64,000 bases of DNA from positions 1 through 64,000 of the forward strand of contig NZ_NVQF01000027.1 in NCBI RefSeq assembly GCF_002592005.1. Reading direction: 5' to 3'. The notes under the pieces were generated by a model. The model did not search any database. It was not told the origin of the DNA and saw only the letters and a program-made list of their open reading frames with translations. A program made the position numbers and the translations under genes. The DNA is from Mycolicibacterium palauense. GTDB taxonomy: Bacteria > Actinomycetota > Actinomycetes > Mycobacteriales > Mycobacteriaceae. Below, one piece after another: positions 45,214 to 54,117 of this stretch. The first letter of the stretch is position 1. Every line of letters starts with the position of its first letter.

Positions 45214-46613
45214 TCGCTCTCCTTCGTGAGCTCACGCGGCTCGCCGGTGCCCATGTACTTCGACAGCTGCTCGTGCAGGTTGACGGTGCTGCGCTCGCGG
45301 TACGGATTGGGCAGGGTGCCCGGGAAGCCCATGGATTTCATGCCCCGTTGCACCGCGGCCATGTTCGAGAAGTCCTGTGGCAGAACGGAACGCCAGTTCG
45401 GGTCCCCGGGCGGCGTGTACTCCCACTCGGTCTGCGGCTCTTCGCCTTTCGGGTACAGCTCGAAGACCGAGACTTCGAAGATGCACTTGTCGGGATCGTA
45501 ACTCGGGTCGGGCCGGGCGCTGTAGCACAGCGCAACGGTCAGGCCCTGTCCGATCTGGAAGTTGGGGAAGATCTGCCATGCCGTGCCGCTCTGCCCCAGG
45601 ATGTCGGCGGGAATGGTCGGCCAGATGACCCCGCGTGCCTCGTCGTCACGGCGCGCCGAGGCCAGCCAGTGCTCGAGCACCTTGTCGGCGGGAGTGCCCT
45701 CGGGGAGCTCGTCGACGAGCCGTTTGGCGGCGTTCACCAGCGTCTCGGTGGTGGAGGTGTTGGTCTCCTCCATGGTGTAGATCTGCATCTCGGCGGTCGA
45801 TATCCGCGGATCCGCACCGCTACCGAGCCGGATCTTGGACTTGGTGGCCTCCATGTCCTTCGGCGCGTCGTAGCCGATGTTGCTGTGCTTGCCCTGCGCC
45901 TTGGCCCAGCCCTTGAACTCCCCGAACTTGTTGAACTCCGGGTGTGTGGTGAAGACGTGGTAAGTCTCGTTGAAGGCCTCCAGCGCGACCTTCCAGTTGC
46001 AGTCGAAGTTCAGCCACTTGCGCCACTTGAACCGCATGTTCTCCAGTCCGAACGGGTCGAGAATCTTGGCGGCCGGGTGCAGGTAGTCGGCCAGCGACTC
46101 GCAGTCCGGATCCATGTTGATCCACAGCCAGCCGCCCCAGGTGTCGACCCGCACCGGAGCCAGATGGGTGTTCTCACGCGTGAGCGCGCCCTTCCAGTCC
46201 TCCTGTTCGCGGATGTGGGTACACGCCCCGTCCAGTCCGTACGTCCAGCCGTGGAATCCGCAGACGAACGACTTGCGGGCCCGGCCCAGCGCGTTCTTGG
46301 CGCCCGGCGGCACGTCGATCAGCCGCCGGCCGCGGTGCATGCACACGTTGTGGTGTGCCGCAAATTCACTCGGTCCGGTCCGCACCACGATGATGGAGTC
46401 GTCGAGGATGTCATAGGTGAGGTAGCTGCCCACCTCGGGCAGCTCCTCAATCCGGCCCACCTGCTGCCACACCTTGCGCCACAACCGATCTCGCTCTGCG
46501 CGGGCGTACTCCGGCGAGATGTAGGCGTCGGCGCCGATGGTCATCGGCTCCGAGAGCTGCTCGGCGGCCTCGGCTGCGTTCTCGGTGAAGCTGTTGGTGA
46601 TGTTGTCGGTCAC
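45210..46613 (-). CDS. Rieske non-haem iron oxygenase, alpha subunit
   Basis: A 467-residue oxygenase. The Rieske [2Fe-2S] ligands are Cys91/His93 (NVCMHRGRRL) and Cys118/His121 (CGFHGWTYG). Iron-binding His219 and His224 lie in NETYHVFTTHPEF. It should hydroxylate a ring or alicyclic substrate. No beta subunit, ferredoxin or reductase gene is in the cluster, so electrons must come from elsewhere. I start at the GTG at 46613, with GGGAGG seven bases before it; the in-frame region upstream lies in the SDR gene, whose stop it overlaps by four bases. Confidence 0.9.
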   Translation of the reverse strand: MTDNITNSFTENAAEAAEQLSEPMTIGADAYISPEYARAERDRLWRKVWQQVGRIEELPEVGSYLTYDILDDSIIVVRTGPSEFAAHHNVCMHRGRRLIDVPPGAKNALGRARKSFVCGFHGWTYGLDGACTHIREQEDWKGALTRENTHLAPVRVDTWGGWLWINMDPDCESLADYLHPAAKILDPFGLENMRFKWRKWLNFDCNWKVALEAFNETYHVFTTHPEFNKFGEFKGWAKAQGKHSNIGYDAPKDMEATKSKIRLGSGADPRISTAEMQIYTMEETNTSTTETLVNAAKRLVDELPEGTPADKVLEHWLASARRDDEARGVIWPTIPADILGQSGTAWQIFPNFQIGQGLTVALCYSARPDPSYDPDKCIFEVSVFELYPKGEEPQTEWEYTPPGDPNWRSVLPQDFSNMAAVQRGMKSMGFPGTLPNPYRERSTVNLHEQLSKYMGTGEPRELTKESE

Positions 46614-47467
46614 GTTGCCTCCCAACTGGTGATGGCTGCCCGGAAGGACTCGTCCTTGAGGAACAGCGAGGTGTTGTCCGCACCCAGGTGTGTCCACCGC
46701 AGGTCGAGCCCGCCGTCGACGAGCAGGGTCTGTCCGGTGATGTAGCTGGACTGCTCGGAGAGCAGGAACAGGATCGCCGCGGCCTGCTCCTCGGGGCGCC
46801 CGCGCCGGCCCATGGCGATGGCCCGCCGGTCGCGCTCCGGGTCGTCGTCGACGTAGGTTCCCGACGCGGGGGTCTGCGTCACCCCGGGGGCGACGGCGTT
46901 GACGCGGATGCCCTCGGCGGCCAGCTCGACGGCCATGGTCCGGGTGGCCGCCACGACCGCGGCCTTGGCGGTGCCGTAGGCGATGTGCAGTGGCGCGGTG
47001 TTCATGCCGCTGATCGAGGAGACCGACACGATGGAGCCGGGCCGGCGGAGTGCCCGCAACTCGGCCGCCACCGCCTGGCTCATGAAGAACATGGTCTCGA
47101 GGTTCCCGGTGAACAGCTCGCGCCAGTCGGCCCTGCTGACCCGGGTGGCCGGCATCCACGTCGCCGGTGCCGCGCCCCCGGCGACGTTGACCAGCCCGTA
47201 GAGCTCGCCGTCGGCCCGGCGGGCGGCCTCCAGGGTGGTCGCGACGCCCTCGTCGGTGGCCGCGTCGGCCACCACCGGCAGCACGGACAGCCCCTCCTCG
47301 GCGAGTGGGTCGATGTGTCGCCGCAGGTTCTCCGGCGACCTGCCCACCGCGACGACGGTCGCCCCGGCCCGGGCCACCAGCCGCGTCACCGCGGTGCCGA
47401 TACCGCCGCCGGCCGCCCCGGACACCACGACGACCCGGCCTTCCAGCCCCAGCAGATCCCGGTCCAT
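46610..47467 (-). CDS. SDR oxidoreductase heading the catabolic operon
   Basis: A 285-residue short-chain dehydrogenase: VVVVSGAAGGGIGTAVTR, NVAGG in place of NNAG, SSISG, YGTAKAA and the C-terminal TGQTLLVDGG. It likely oxidises an alcohol to a ketone, possibly the product of the Rieske enzyme next to it, feeding the BVMO. I start at the ATG at 47467; an in-frame ATG at 47539 would put the 47499-47510 palindrome inside the coding region. It is the first gene of the eleven-gene minus-strand operon. Confidence 0.85.
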   Translation of the reverse strand: MDRDLLGLEGRVVVVSGAAGGGIGTAVTRLVARAGATVVAVGRSPENLRRHIDPLAEEGLSVLPVVADAATDEGVATTLEAARRADGELYGLVNVAGGAAPATWMPATRVSRADWRELFTGNLETMFFMSQAVAAELRALRRPGSIVSVSSISGMNTAPLHIAYGTAKAAVVAATRTMAVELAAEGIRVNAVAPGVTQTPASGTYVDDDPERDRRAIAMGRRGRPEEQAAAILFLLSEQSSYITGQTLLVDGGLDLRWTHLGADNTSLFLKDESFRAAITSWEAT

Positions 47468-47498
47468 GCCTGCTACCGCCCCCGCCGCGGTCGCGGTA

Positions 47499-47510
47499 TT
47501 GTCCGGACAA
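47499..47510. promoter_or_regulatory. Candidate GntR operator 1
   Basis: TTGTCCGGACAA is a perfect 12-bp palindrome, 31 bases upstream of the SDR start codon. The core GT-CCGG-AC resembles GntR/HutC-type sites (GTNTANAC). A GntR/UTRA regulator is encoded at 49272. Confidence 0.6.
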
Positions 47511-47595
47511 AAAATGACCTTGCGCTCATCGGAGAACATCCTTCTCCACTGCGTGCTAACGAGTCAAGGCCCGATATGGCGGCAGATCCGCGCTA

Positions 47596-47607
47596 TTGTC
47601 TGGACCA
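47596..47607. promoter_or_regulatory. Candidate GntR operator 2
   Basis: TTGTCTGGACCA is a near-palindrome very like operator 1 (10 of 12 bases), placed 40 bases before the SMP-30-like start codon. Both copies are preceded by TA. The two sites 97 bases apart flank the divergent promoter and could bind the same regulator. Confidence 0.55.
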
Positions 47608-47647
47608 TTGGGGGTTGATAGGGTCACGTGCCGTGATAGGCGGATCG

Positions 47648-49255
47648 ATGACGCGCTCTGGCCGATTTCCCTCCCAGCCCGGCAGCTCTGCCGGTTGGCA
47701 GGTGCAGCCACTGACCCCCGCCAGCCGGCTGTTCGGATCCAACGGCCTGCGCACCGGTCCCGACGGAAGGGTCTACGTCGCCCAGGTCACCGGGAGCCAG
47801 ATCAGCGCGGTGGACCTCGACACCGGCGAGGTCGACGTCGTGAGCCCCAAGGGCGGTGCCGTCGTGGCACCCGACGACGCGGCCTTCGACTCGCAGGGAT
47901 CGATGTTTGTCACCGAGGTGATGGACGGCCGCGTCAGCGTGCTCGACGGCGACCGCACCCGGGTGCTGCGCGACGACCTGCCGGTGGCCAACGGCATCAC
48001 CGTGTATCGGGACCGGCTGTTCATCGGCGAGTGCCGCGAGGGCGGACGGATCCTCGAGCTGGACCGGGCCACCGGTCGGGAGCGCATCCTGCTGGAGAAC
48101 GTTCCCTCCCCCAACGCCATGGAAGTGGGGCCCGACGGGCTGCTGTACTTCCCGGTGATGGGTGCTAACGAGATCTGGCGCATCGATCCCGACGCCGAGG
48201 GACCCTGCCGGCCGCAGCGGGTCGCCGGCGATCTCGGCGTGCCCGACTCGGTGAAATTCGACTCCGACGGCAGCATCGTGTCGACTCAGGTGGCGACCGG
48301 CGAGGTGCTGCGCGTGGATCCACGCACCGGCGAATCGACGGTGCTGGCCACCTTGAGCCCGGGTCTGGACAATCTCACCTTCGGCAGTGGCGCCCACCGG
48401 GGCCGGCTCTTCGTCTCGAACTTCACCGGGGAGATCACCGAGATCCTGGGCCCGGGCAGCACCCGCACCCTGCTGCCCGGCGGGCTGAACTGGCCGCTGG
48501 ATCTCGCGGTGGGCGACGACGGGGTCCTCTACATCGCCGACGGCACGTTCTTCTACGCGCTGCGTGACGGCGCGCTGCAGACCATCGGGATGCTGTTCAG
48601 CCCCGGCTATCCGGGGTTCCTGCGCGGTGTGACGCCGGCCGGGGGCGGGCATTTCGTCGTCACCACCTCGGGCGGGCAGGTGGCCCGCTACCGGCCCACG
48701 GACAGTGAAACCGACTATCTGGCAGATGGTTTCGATCAGCTCTACGGGGTTGACCTGGCTCCCGACGGGTCGGCCGTCGTCGCCGAACTCGGTACCGGCC
48801 GAGTGTTGTCGGTGACCGCGGGCAACACCGAGGTGCTCGGTTCCGGGCTGGCCGACCCCGTCGGGGTCCTCGTGGACACGTCGGGGTCGGTGCTGGTCAC
48901 CGAGGCCGCGGCGGGCCGTGTGGTCAAGCTGGCCGGCGGCCGGGTCCAGACCGTGCTCGACGGCCTGGACACGCCGCACGGGCTGACCGAGCTCGGCGGA
49001 GCGCTCTACGTCGTGGACGCCGGCGCCAAGACCGTCGTCGAGTTCGACCCCGCGACCGGCTCGCGGACGGCCATCGCCTCCGGCCTACCGATCGGCGCCC
49101 CGCCCGGAGTCGTCCCCAAGCCTCTGCTCGGCATGCCCCCGTTCTCCGGGCCGCAGGGCCCGTTCGCCGGCATCACCGCCGGCCCGGACGGGACGCTGTA
49201 CGTGTCCGCCGACGGCGACGGCAGCGTGCTGGCGCTGCGACCGCCGGCGCGATGA
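47648..49255 (+). CDS. SMP-30/gluconolactonase-like beta-propeller protein
   Basis: A 535-residue protein of repeated propeller units (LRTGPDGRVYVAQ, MEVGPDGLLYFPV, LAVGDDGVLYIAD, VDLAPDGSAVVAE, ITAGPDGTLYVSA). The SMP-30/gluconolactonase family includes lactonases, which would fit opening of the lactone made by the BVMO. At 535 residues it is much longer than single-propeller SMP-30 (about 300) and may hold two propellers. No signal peptide is present. The ATG at 47648 follows AGGCGG; the open frame upstream crosses the divergent promoter and gene and was not used. The GntR gene follows 16 bases later. Confidence 0.8.
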   Translation: MTRSGRFPSQPGSSAGWQVQPLTPASRLFGSNGLRTGPDGRVYVAQVTGSQISAVDLDTGEVDVVSPKGGAVVAPDDAAFDSQGSMFVTEVMDGRVSVLDGDRTRVLRDDLPVANGITVYRDRLFIGECREGGRILELDRATGRERILLENVPSPNAMEVGPDGLLYFPVMGANEIWRIDPDAEGPCRPQRVAGDLGVPDSVKFDSDGSIVSTQVATGEVLRVDPRTGESTVLATLSPGLDNLTFGSGAHRGRLFVSNFTGEITEILGPGSTRTLLPGGLNWPLDLAVGDDGVLYIADGTFFYALRDGALQTIGMLFSPGYPGFLRGVTPAGGGHFVVTTSGGQVARYRPTDSETDYLADGFDQLYGVDLAPDGSAVVAELGTGRVLSVTAGNTEVLGSGLADPVGVLVDTSGSVLVTEAAAGRVVKLAGGRVQTVLDGLDTPHGLTELGGALYVVDAGAKTVVEFDPATGSRTAIASGLPIGAPPGVVPKPLLGMPPFSGPQGPFAGITAGPDGTLYVSADGDGSVLALRPPAR

Positions 49256-49271
49256 CGGGCGGCCCCATGCG

Positions 49272-50012
49272 ATGACCGACGTCCGCACCTCCGATCCGCG
49301 CTACCTGCAGGTCGCGCACACCCTCCGGCAGGAGATCGTCGACGGGGTATACCCCGTCGGCTCTCAGCTGCCCACCGAACACGAACTGTGCGAACGGTTC
49401 TCGGTCAGCAGATACACCGTCCGGGAGGCCCTGCGCAGGCTCCGCGAGGACAACCTGATCCTGTCCCGCCCGCGGGCCGGCACCCTGGTGATCCCGCGCG
49501 CCTCGGCGAACTCCTACGCCCAGGACGTGATGTCGATCGACGACCTGATGGCCTTCGCCACCGGCGCCCGCTTCGTCATCGACACCAACAAGATGATCAC
49601 CGTGGACCGCGAACTCGCCGAACACACCGGGCTGACCGCGGGTGAGCAGTGGCTGGCCGTGCGCGGGGTGCGCCAGGTCGACGGCGCCGGCGTCCCGGTG
49701 TGCTTCACCGAATACTTCATCAACCGGTCGTTCGCCGCGGTCGGCCGGCTACTGCAGCGGCACAACGGGCCGATCTTCCCGCTGATCGAGGACATGTTCG
49801 GCCGGGGGATCGTCGAAGTGCACCAGGAGATCTCCGCGGTGCTCATGCCCGGGGAACTGGCCCCCCGGCTGGCCGTGGAGGCCGGCAGCGCGGCACTGGA
49901 ACTGCGTCGCATCTACCGCACCTCCGACGGCGAGACCGCCCAGATCACCATCAACACCCACCCGGCGTCGCGCTACCGCCATTCGATGACGATGCGGCGG
50001 GTGAAGGGATGA
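49272..50012 (+). CDS. GntR/HutC-family regulator with UTRA domain
   Basis: A 246-residue regulator with an N-terminal winged helix (LPTEHELCERFSVSRYTVREALRRL, about 36-60) and a C-terminal UTRA ligand domain (about 90-245). It lies in the plus-strand half of the catabolic cluster and probably controls both divergent operons through the two TTGTC..GAC sites at 47499 and 47596. The effector is likely a pathway intermediate. Its stop overlaps the ligase ATG by four bases (ATGA). Confidence 0.9.
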   Translation: MTDVRTSDPRYLQVAHTLRQEIVDGVYPVGSQLPTEHELCERFSVSRYTVREALRRLREDNLILSRPRAGTLVIPRASANSYAQDVMSIDDLMAFATGARFVIDTNKMITVDRELAEHTGLTAGEQWLAVRGVRQVDGAGVPVCFTEYFINRSFAAVGRLLQRHNGPIFPLIEDMFGRGIVEVHQEISAVLMPGELAPRLAVEAGSAALELRRIYRTSDGETAQITINTHPASRYRHSMTMRRVKG

Positions 50013-51604
50013 CCGCGGTGCCGCCGATCTCACCGACGTCACCGCTGGCCGCCGAAGCCAGGGCGCAGGCCTACCGGCGGGGGCTGTGGACCGCCGACAC
50101 CCTGGCCGACGCGCTGCACCGGGCCGCCGTGACCACCCCCGGCCGCGAGCTGGTCGTCGGCGGTGACGTCCGGCTCGACGCCGCGACGCTGTACCGGCAG
50201 GCCGGCACGCTGGCGCACGCGCTGCGCGCCCGGATGGCCGCCGGCAGCGTGGTGTCGTTCATGCTGCCGAACTGGCATGAGGCGGCGGTGGTCTATCTCG
50301 GTGCCACGCTGGCCGGCATGGTGGTCAACCCGATCCTGCCCTCCCTGCGCGATCACGAGCTGACCTTCATCCTGACCGACGTCGACAGCCGGATGATCTT
50401 CGTGCCCGGGGTGTTCCGCGGCCACGACTACGCCGCGATGCTGGCCCGGGTGGCCACGGGGTGCGACGATCCGCCGGAGATCGTCGTGGTGCGCGGCACC
50501 GGACACACCCCGTACCCCAGCCTGTTCGAGAACCCGCCCGGGGCCGACGCGACCCCGCCGGCGCCACCGCATCTCGACCCCGACGCGGTACGCATGGTCA
50601 TGTACACGTCTGGAACCACCGGCAAGCCCAAAGGGGTTCTGCACACCCATAATTCGCTGCACGCGCTGATCCGCCAGATCGGCGAGCACTGGCGGGTCGA
50701 TCCCGGTGACAGGTTCCTGGTGCCCTCGCCCATCGCCCACATCGGTGGTTCCATCTACGCCTTCGAATGCCCGCTGCTGCTGGGCAGCACCGCGGTGCTG
50801 ATGGAGCGGTGGGACCCCGACGCGGCGGTGGCGGCGATGATCGGCGAGCGGTGCACCCACATGGCCGGGGCCACCCCGTTTCTGTCCGGGCTGCTGGCCG
50901 CCGCCGAACGCACCGGCACCCGCCTGCCCCACCTCAAGGTCTTCATCTGCGGCGGCGCCTCGGTACCGCCGTCGCTGATCCGCACCGCCACCACCTATTT
51001 CGACCATGCCGTGGTCAGCAGGGTGTACGGGTCCACCGAAGTCCCGGTCACCACGGTCGGCTCCACCGCACCCGGCGACGTGGACCACGCCGCCGACACC
51101 GACGGCCGGCCCGGGATCGCCGAGATCAGGATCGTCGACGGTGAGATCCGCGCCCGGGGGGCCCAGATGCTGCAGGGCTACCTCGATCCCCTCGACAGCG
51201 CGGCCGCCTTCGACGCCGACGGTTATTTTCGCACCGGCGACCTGGGCACCTGGGTGGACGGCGACTACCTCGTGGTCACCGGCCGCGCCAAGGACATCAT
51301 CATCCGCAACGGCGAGAACATCTCGCCCAAGGAGATCGAGGACATCCTCGCCACCGCGCCCGGGATCGCCGAGATCGCCGTGGTGGGCGTGCCGGATCCG
51401 CGCACCGGCGAGCGGGCGTGCGCGGTCGTCGTGCCGGAGCCGGGCGCCGCCCCCGGACTCGAGACGATGCGCGAGGCACTCGCAGCACGCGGGGTGGCCG
51501 CATTCAAGTTCCCCGAGCGCATCGAGCTCTGGGACTCGTTGCCCAAGAACGATGCGGGCAAGGTGCTCAAGCACCAAATCAGGGCGGCACTTGTCGAAGG
51601 GTGA
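50009..51604 (+). CDS. Acyl-CoA synthetase / AMP-forming ligase
   Basis: A 531-residue AMP-forming ligase: P-loop [26 protein letters not shown], hinge/motif [20 protein letters not shown], and the catalytic Lys near the end ([11 protein letters not shown]). It should activate a carboxylic acid with ATP and CoA. It is the first of two ligases in this operon, so two acids or two stages of the pathway may be activated. Its ATG overlaps the GntR stop by four bases. Confidence 0.88.
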   Translation: MTAVPPISPTSPLAAEARAQAYRRGLWTADTLADALHRAAVTTPGRELVVGGDVRLDAATLYRQAGTLAHALRARMAAGSVVSFMLPNWHEAAVVYLGATLAGMVVNPILPSLRDHELTFILTDVDSRMIFVPGVFRGHDYAAMLARVATGCDDPPEIVVVRGTGHTPYPSLFENPPGADATPPAPPHLDPDAVRMVMYTSGTTGKPKGVLHTHNSLHALIRQIGEHWRVDPGDRFLVPSPIAHIGGSIYAFECPLLLGSTAVLMERWDPDAAVAAMIGERCTHMAGATPFLSGLLAAAERTGTRLPHLKVFICGGASVPPSLIRTATTYFDHAVVSRVYGSTEVPVTTVGSTAPGDVDHAADTDGRPGIAEIRIVDGEIRARGAQMLQGYLDPLDSAAAFDADGYFRTGDLGTWVDGDYLVVTGRAKDIIIRNGENISPKEIEDILATAPGIAEIAVVGVPDPRTGERACAVVVPEPGAAPGLETMREALAARGVAAFKFPERIELWDSLPKNDAGKVLKHQIRAALVEG

Positions 51605-51611
51605 GAACGGC

Positions 51612-52415
51612 ATGCAGGGTGCACAGCAGACACAGGTGGCGATCGTCACGGGCGCCAGCAGCGGCATCGGTTTCGGGTGCGCGGTCAAGCTCGCCGAGGC
51701 GGGCATGGCGGTGCTCGGCACCGGCCGCGACCCCGACCGGCTCGCCGAGCTGACGCGGGCGGTCACCGAGGCCACCGGCGACCCGGAGCGCGTCGCGACC
51801 GTCGCGGTGGATCTGACCGCCGATGACGGCCCGGGCCGCATCGTCGACGCGGCGGTGCAACGGTGGGGCCATGTCGACTTCCTGATCAACAACGCCGGGG
51901 TGGGCAGCCCGAAGCCACTGCACGAGACCGACGACGAGACCCTGGACTACTTCCTGGGCCTGATGCTGCGGGCGCCGTTCCGGATGGCCCGCGACGTGCT
52001 GCCGCACATGGGCCCGGGCTCGGCGATCATCAACATCACGTCCACCTTCGCGGTGGTCGGCGGGTTGCGCGGCGGCGCGTACTCGGCGGCCAAGGGCGGA
52101 TTGACCGCGCTGAGCACCCACATCGCCTGCCAGTACGGCCCGCAGGGCATCCGGTGCAATGCGGTGGCGCCCGGGGTCACCGTCACGCCGATGGTCGAGC
52201 ACCGCCTCGAAGACGAGCGGTTCCGCAAGATCAACACCGAGATGACGCCGCATCAACGGCTGGGCCGGGTGGACGACATCGCCAGCACGGTGGCGTTCCT
52301 GTGCTCGCCCGGCGGCAGCTTCATCAACGGGCAGACGATCGTCGTCGACGGCGGCTGGAGCTCGACGAAGTACCTCTCCGACTTCGCGATGTCGTCGGAG
52401 TGGGTCGCCCGGTGA
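51612..52415 (+). CDS. SDR oxidoreductase
   Basis: A 267-residue short-chain dehydrogenase with [45 protein letters not shown] and [10 protein letters not shown]. It probably oxidises a hydroxyl group. It lies between the two ligase genes: the start is seven bases after the first ligase stop, and its own stop overlaps the second ligase's GTG by four bases. Confidence 0.88.
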   Translation: MQGAQQTQVAIVTGASSGIGFGCAVKLAEAGMAVLGTGRDPDRLAELTRAVTEATGDPERVATVAVDLTADDGPGRIVDAAVQRWGHVDFLINNAGVGSPKPLHETDDETLDYFLGLMLRAPFRMARDVLPHMGPGSAIINITSTFAVVGGLRGGAYSAAKGGLTALSTHIACQYGPQGIRCNAVAPGVTVTPMVEHRLEDERFRKINTEMTPHQRLGRVDDIASTVAFLCSPGGSFINGQTIVVDGGWSSTKYLSDFAMSSEWVAR

Positions 52416-53980
52416 GCATCTTCAGCGTCCTCGATCAGGCCGCGACCCGTTTCCCCGACCACGGCGCGCTCTACACCGGCCGACGACAGGTCTACACGTG
52501 GACACAGCTGCGCGAACGGGCGCTGCGCCTGGGCACCGCGCTGCGTGCGCGCACCGGGGCGGGCGCGCGGATCGCCGTGGCCAGCGAGAACCGGCCGGAG
52601 ATCGTCGAGCTGATGTTCGGCATCTGGGCCGCCGGGTGCGTGTTCGTGCCGCTGAACTACAAGCTGCACGCCCGCGAGATGGCCCAGATCCTGGCCGACT
52701 CGGGCGCCACGCAGGTGTTCGCCTCACCGGCGATCGCCGCGGGCCTGTCCGCCGCGATCGGGGAGGTCCCGGAGATCGGGGCACCGGTGACCGTGCTGGG
52801 CACCCCCGCCTACGAGGAGCTCTTCCACCCGGCCGGCGCGGCACCGGCCGTCGTGGGACCGGCCGTCGTGGGACCGGCCGTCGTGGGACCGGCTGAGGTC
52901 GATCCCACGGCGCTGGCCTGGCTGTTCTACACCAGCGGCACCACCGGCCGGTCCAAGGGCGCCATGCTCTCGCACCGCAACCTGACGGCGATGACGGTGG
53001 CACACCTGGCCGACATCGACGACCCGGACCACCGCTGCAGTCTGGTGCACGCGGCCCCGATGTCGCACGGGTCGGGCCTGTACATCCCCGCCTACGTCCT
53101 GCGCGGCGCCCGGCAGGTGGTCCCCGCGTCCGGGGCCTTCGACACCGACGAGTTCCTCGACCTGTGCGCAGATCATCCGGGCTGCGCGGCGTTCCTGGCG
53201 CCGACGATGGTGCAGCGGCTGGTGGCCACCGGCCGCGGCAGGCCCGCCAACCTGCGCACCGTCGTCTACGGCGGCGGCCCGATGTACGTCGAGAGCCTCA
53301 AACAGGCGATGGCCGCCTTCGGCCCGGTGTTCGCGCAGATCTACGGCCAGGGCGAGTCGCCGATGACGATCACCGGATTGCGCCGCGCCGACCACGAGGC
53401 GGCCTTCACCGGCGAGAACACCGGCGAGAACACCGGCGAGAACGAGGCCGTGCTGGGGTCGGTCGGCTACGCCCGTTCCGGTGTCGAGGTGGTGGTGCGC
53501 GGTCCCGACGGCGCACCCGCCGCTCCCGGCGAGATCGGCGAGATCGTCTGCCGCGGCGACGTCGTGATGTCCGGGTACTGGAACAACCCGGGGGCCACCG
53601 CCGAGACCCTGATCGACGGGTGGCTGCACACCGGTGACATGGGGTCCTTCGACGGCCGGGGATTCCTGACCCTGCGGGACCGGTCCAAGGACGTCGTGAT
53701 CAGCGGCGGCAGCAACATCTATCCGCGGGAGGTGGAGGAGGCGCTCATGGAGCATCCCGGCGTGGCCGAGGCCTGCGTCGTGGGTGCGCCCGACCCCGAG
53801 TGGGGCGAGGTCGTGGTGGCGTTCATCGTGGGCGGGGCCGACCCGGCCGGCCTGGACCGGCATTTGCTGGACCGGATCGCGCGGTTCAAGCGGCCCAAGC
53901 GGTACGAGTTCGTCGACCAGCTGCCCAAGAACAGTTACGGCAAAGTCCTCAAACGGGAACTGCGCACCCGGCTGTCCTGA
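52412..53980 (+). CDS. Acyl-CoA synthetase / AMP-forming ligase
   Basis: A 522-residue AMP-forming ligase: P-loop [50 protein letters not shown] and the C-terminal catalytic Lys ([14 protein letters not shown]). The GTG start overlaps the SDR stop (GTGA). Two in-frame tandem repeats insert extra residues: AVVGP three times (residues about 145-160) and TGEN three times (about 333-344), the latter in a surface loop after the QGES motif. It is the last gene of the plus-strand operon. Confidence 0.88.
   Translation: MSIFSVLDQAATRFPDHGALYTGRRQVYTWTQLRERALRLGTALRARTGAGARIAVASENRPEIVELMFGIWAAGCVFVPLNYKLHAREMAQILADSGATQVFASPAIAAGLSAAIGEVPEIGAPVTVLGTPAYEELFHPAGAAPAVVGPAVVGPAVVGPAEVDPTALAWLFYTSGTTGRSKGAMLSHRNLTAMTVAHLADIDDPDHRCSLVHAAPMSHGSGLYIPAYVLRGARQVVPASGAFDTDEFLDLCADHPGCAAFLAPTMVQRLVATGRGRPANLRTVVYGGGPMYVESLKQAMAAFGPVFAQIYGQGESPMTITGLRRADHEAAFTGENTGENTGENEAVLGSVGYARSGVEVVVRGPDGAPAAPGEIGEIVCRGDVVMSGYWNNPGATAETLIDGWLHTGDMGSFDGRGFLTLRDRSKDVVISGGSNIYPREVEEALMEHPGVAEACVVGAPDPEWGEVVVAFIVGGADPAGLDRHLLDRIARFKRPKRYEFVDQLPKNSYGKVLKRELRTRLS
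52846..52890 (+). repeat. 15-bp in-frame tandem repeat, three perfect copies
   Basis: GGCCGTCGTGGGACC occurs three times without change inside the ligase gene, just before the P-loop region. It encodes AVVGP three times. Perfect identity suggests a recent expansion. Confidence 0.95.
53408..53443 (+). repeat. 12-bp in-frame tandem repeat, three perfect copies
   Basis: ACCGGCGAGAAC occurs three times without change in the same ligase gene and encodes TGEN three times. It lies after the GQGES motif, in a region expected to be a loop. Confidence 0.95.
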
Positions 53981-54117
53981 CGGGGGCGTCAACGGCAGGC
54001 TCTGCGGGTCTGTCCCCGCCTGCCGCAGCTTGGTACCGTGTCCATCACGAGTCGGATACGCATTCGATGCCCCCCGTTCATCGCCGGTGAGCTCGAGGGT
54101 GCGCAGGGAGGCGCTCG

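Noticed and set aside
46688..47647. Long N-terminal extension of the SMP-30-like gene
   Set aside because: It would cover the divergent SDR gene and both candidate operators, and its translation is not propeller-like. The ATG at 47648 with AGGCGG is preferred.
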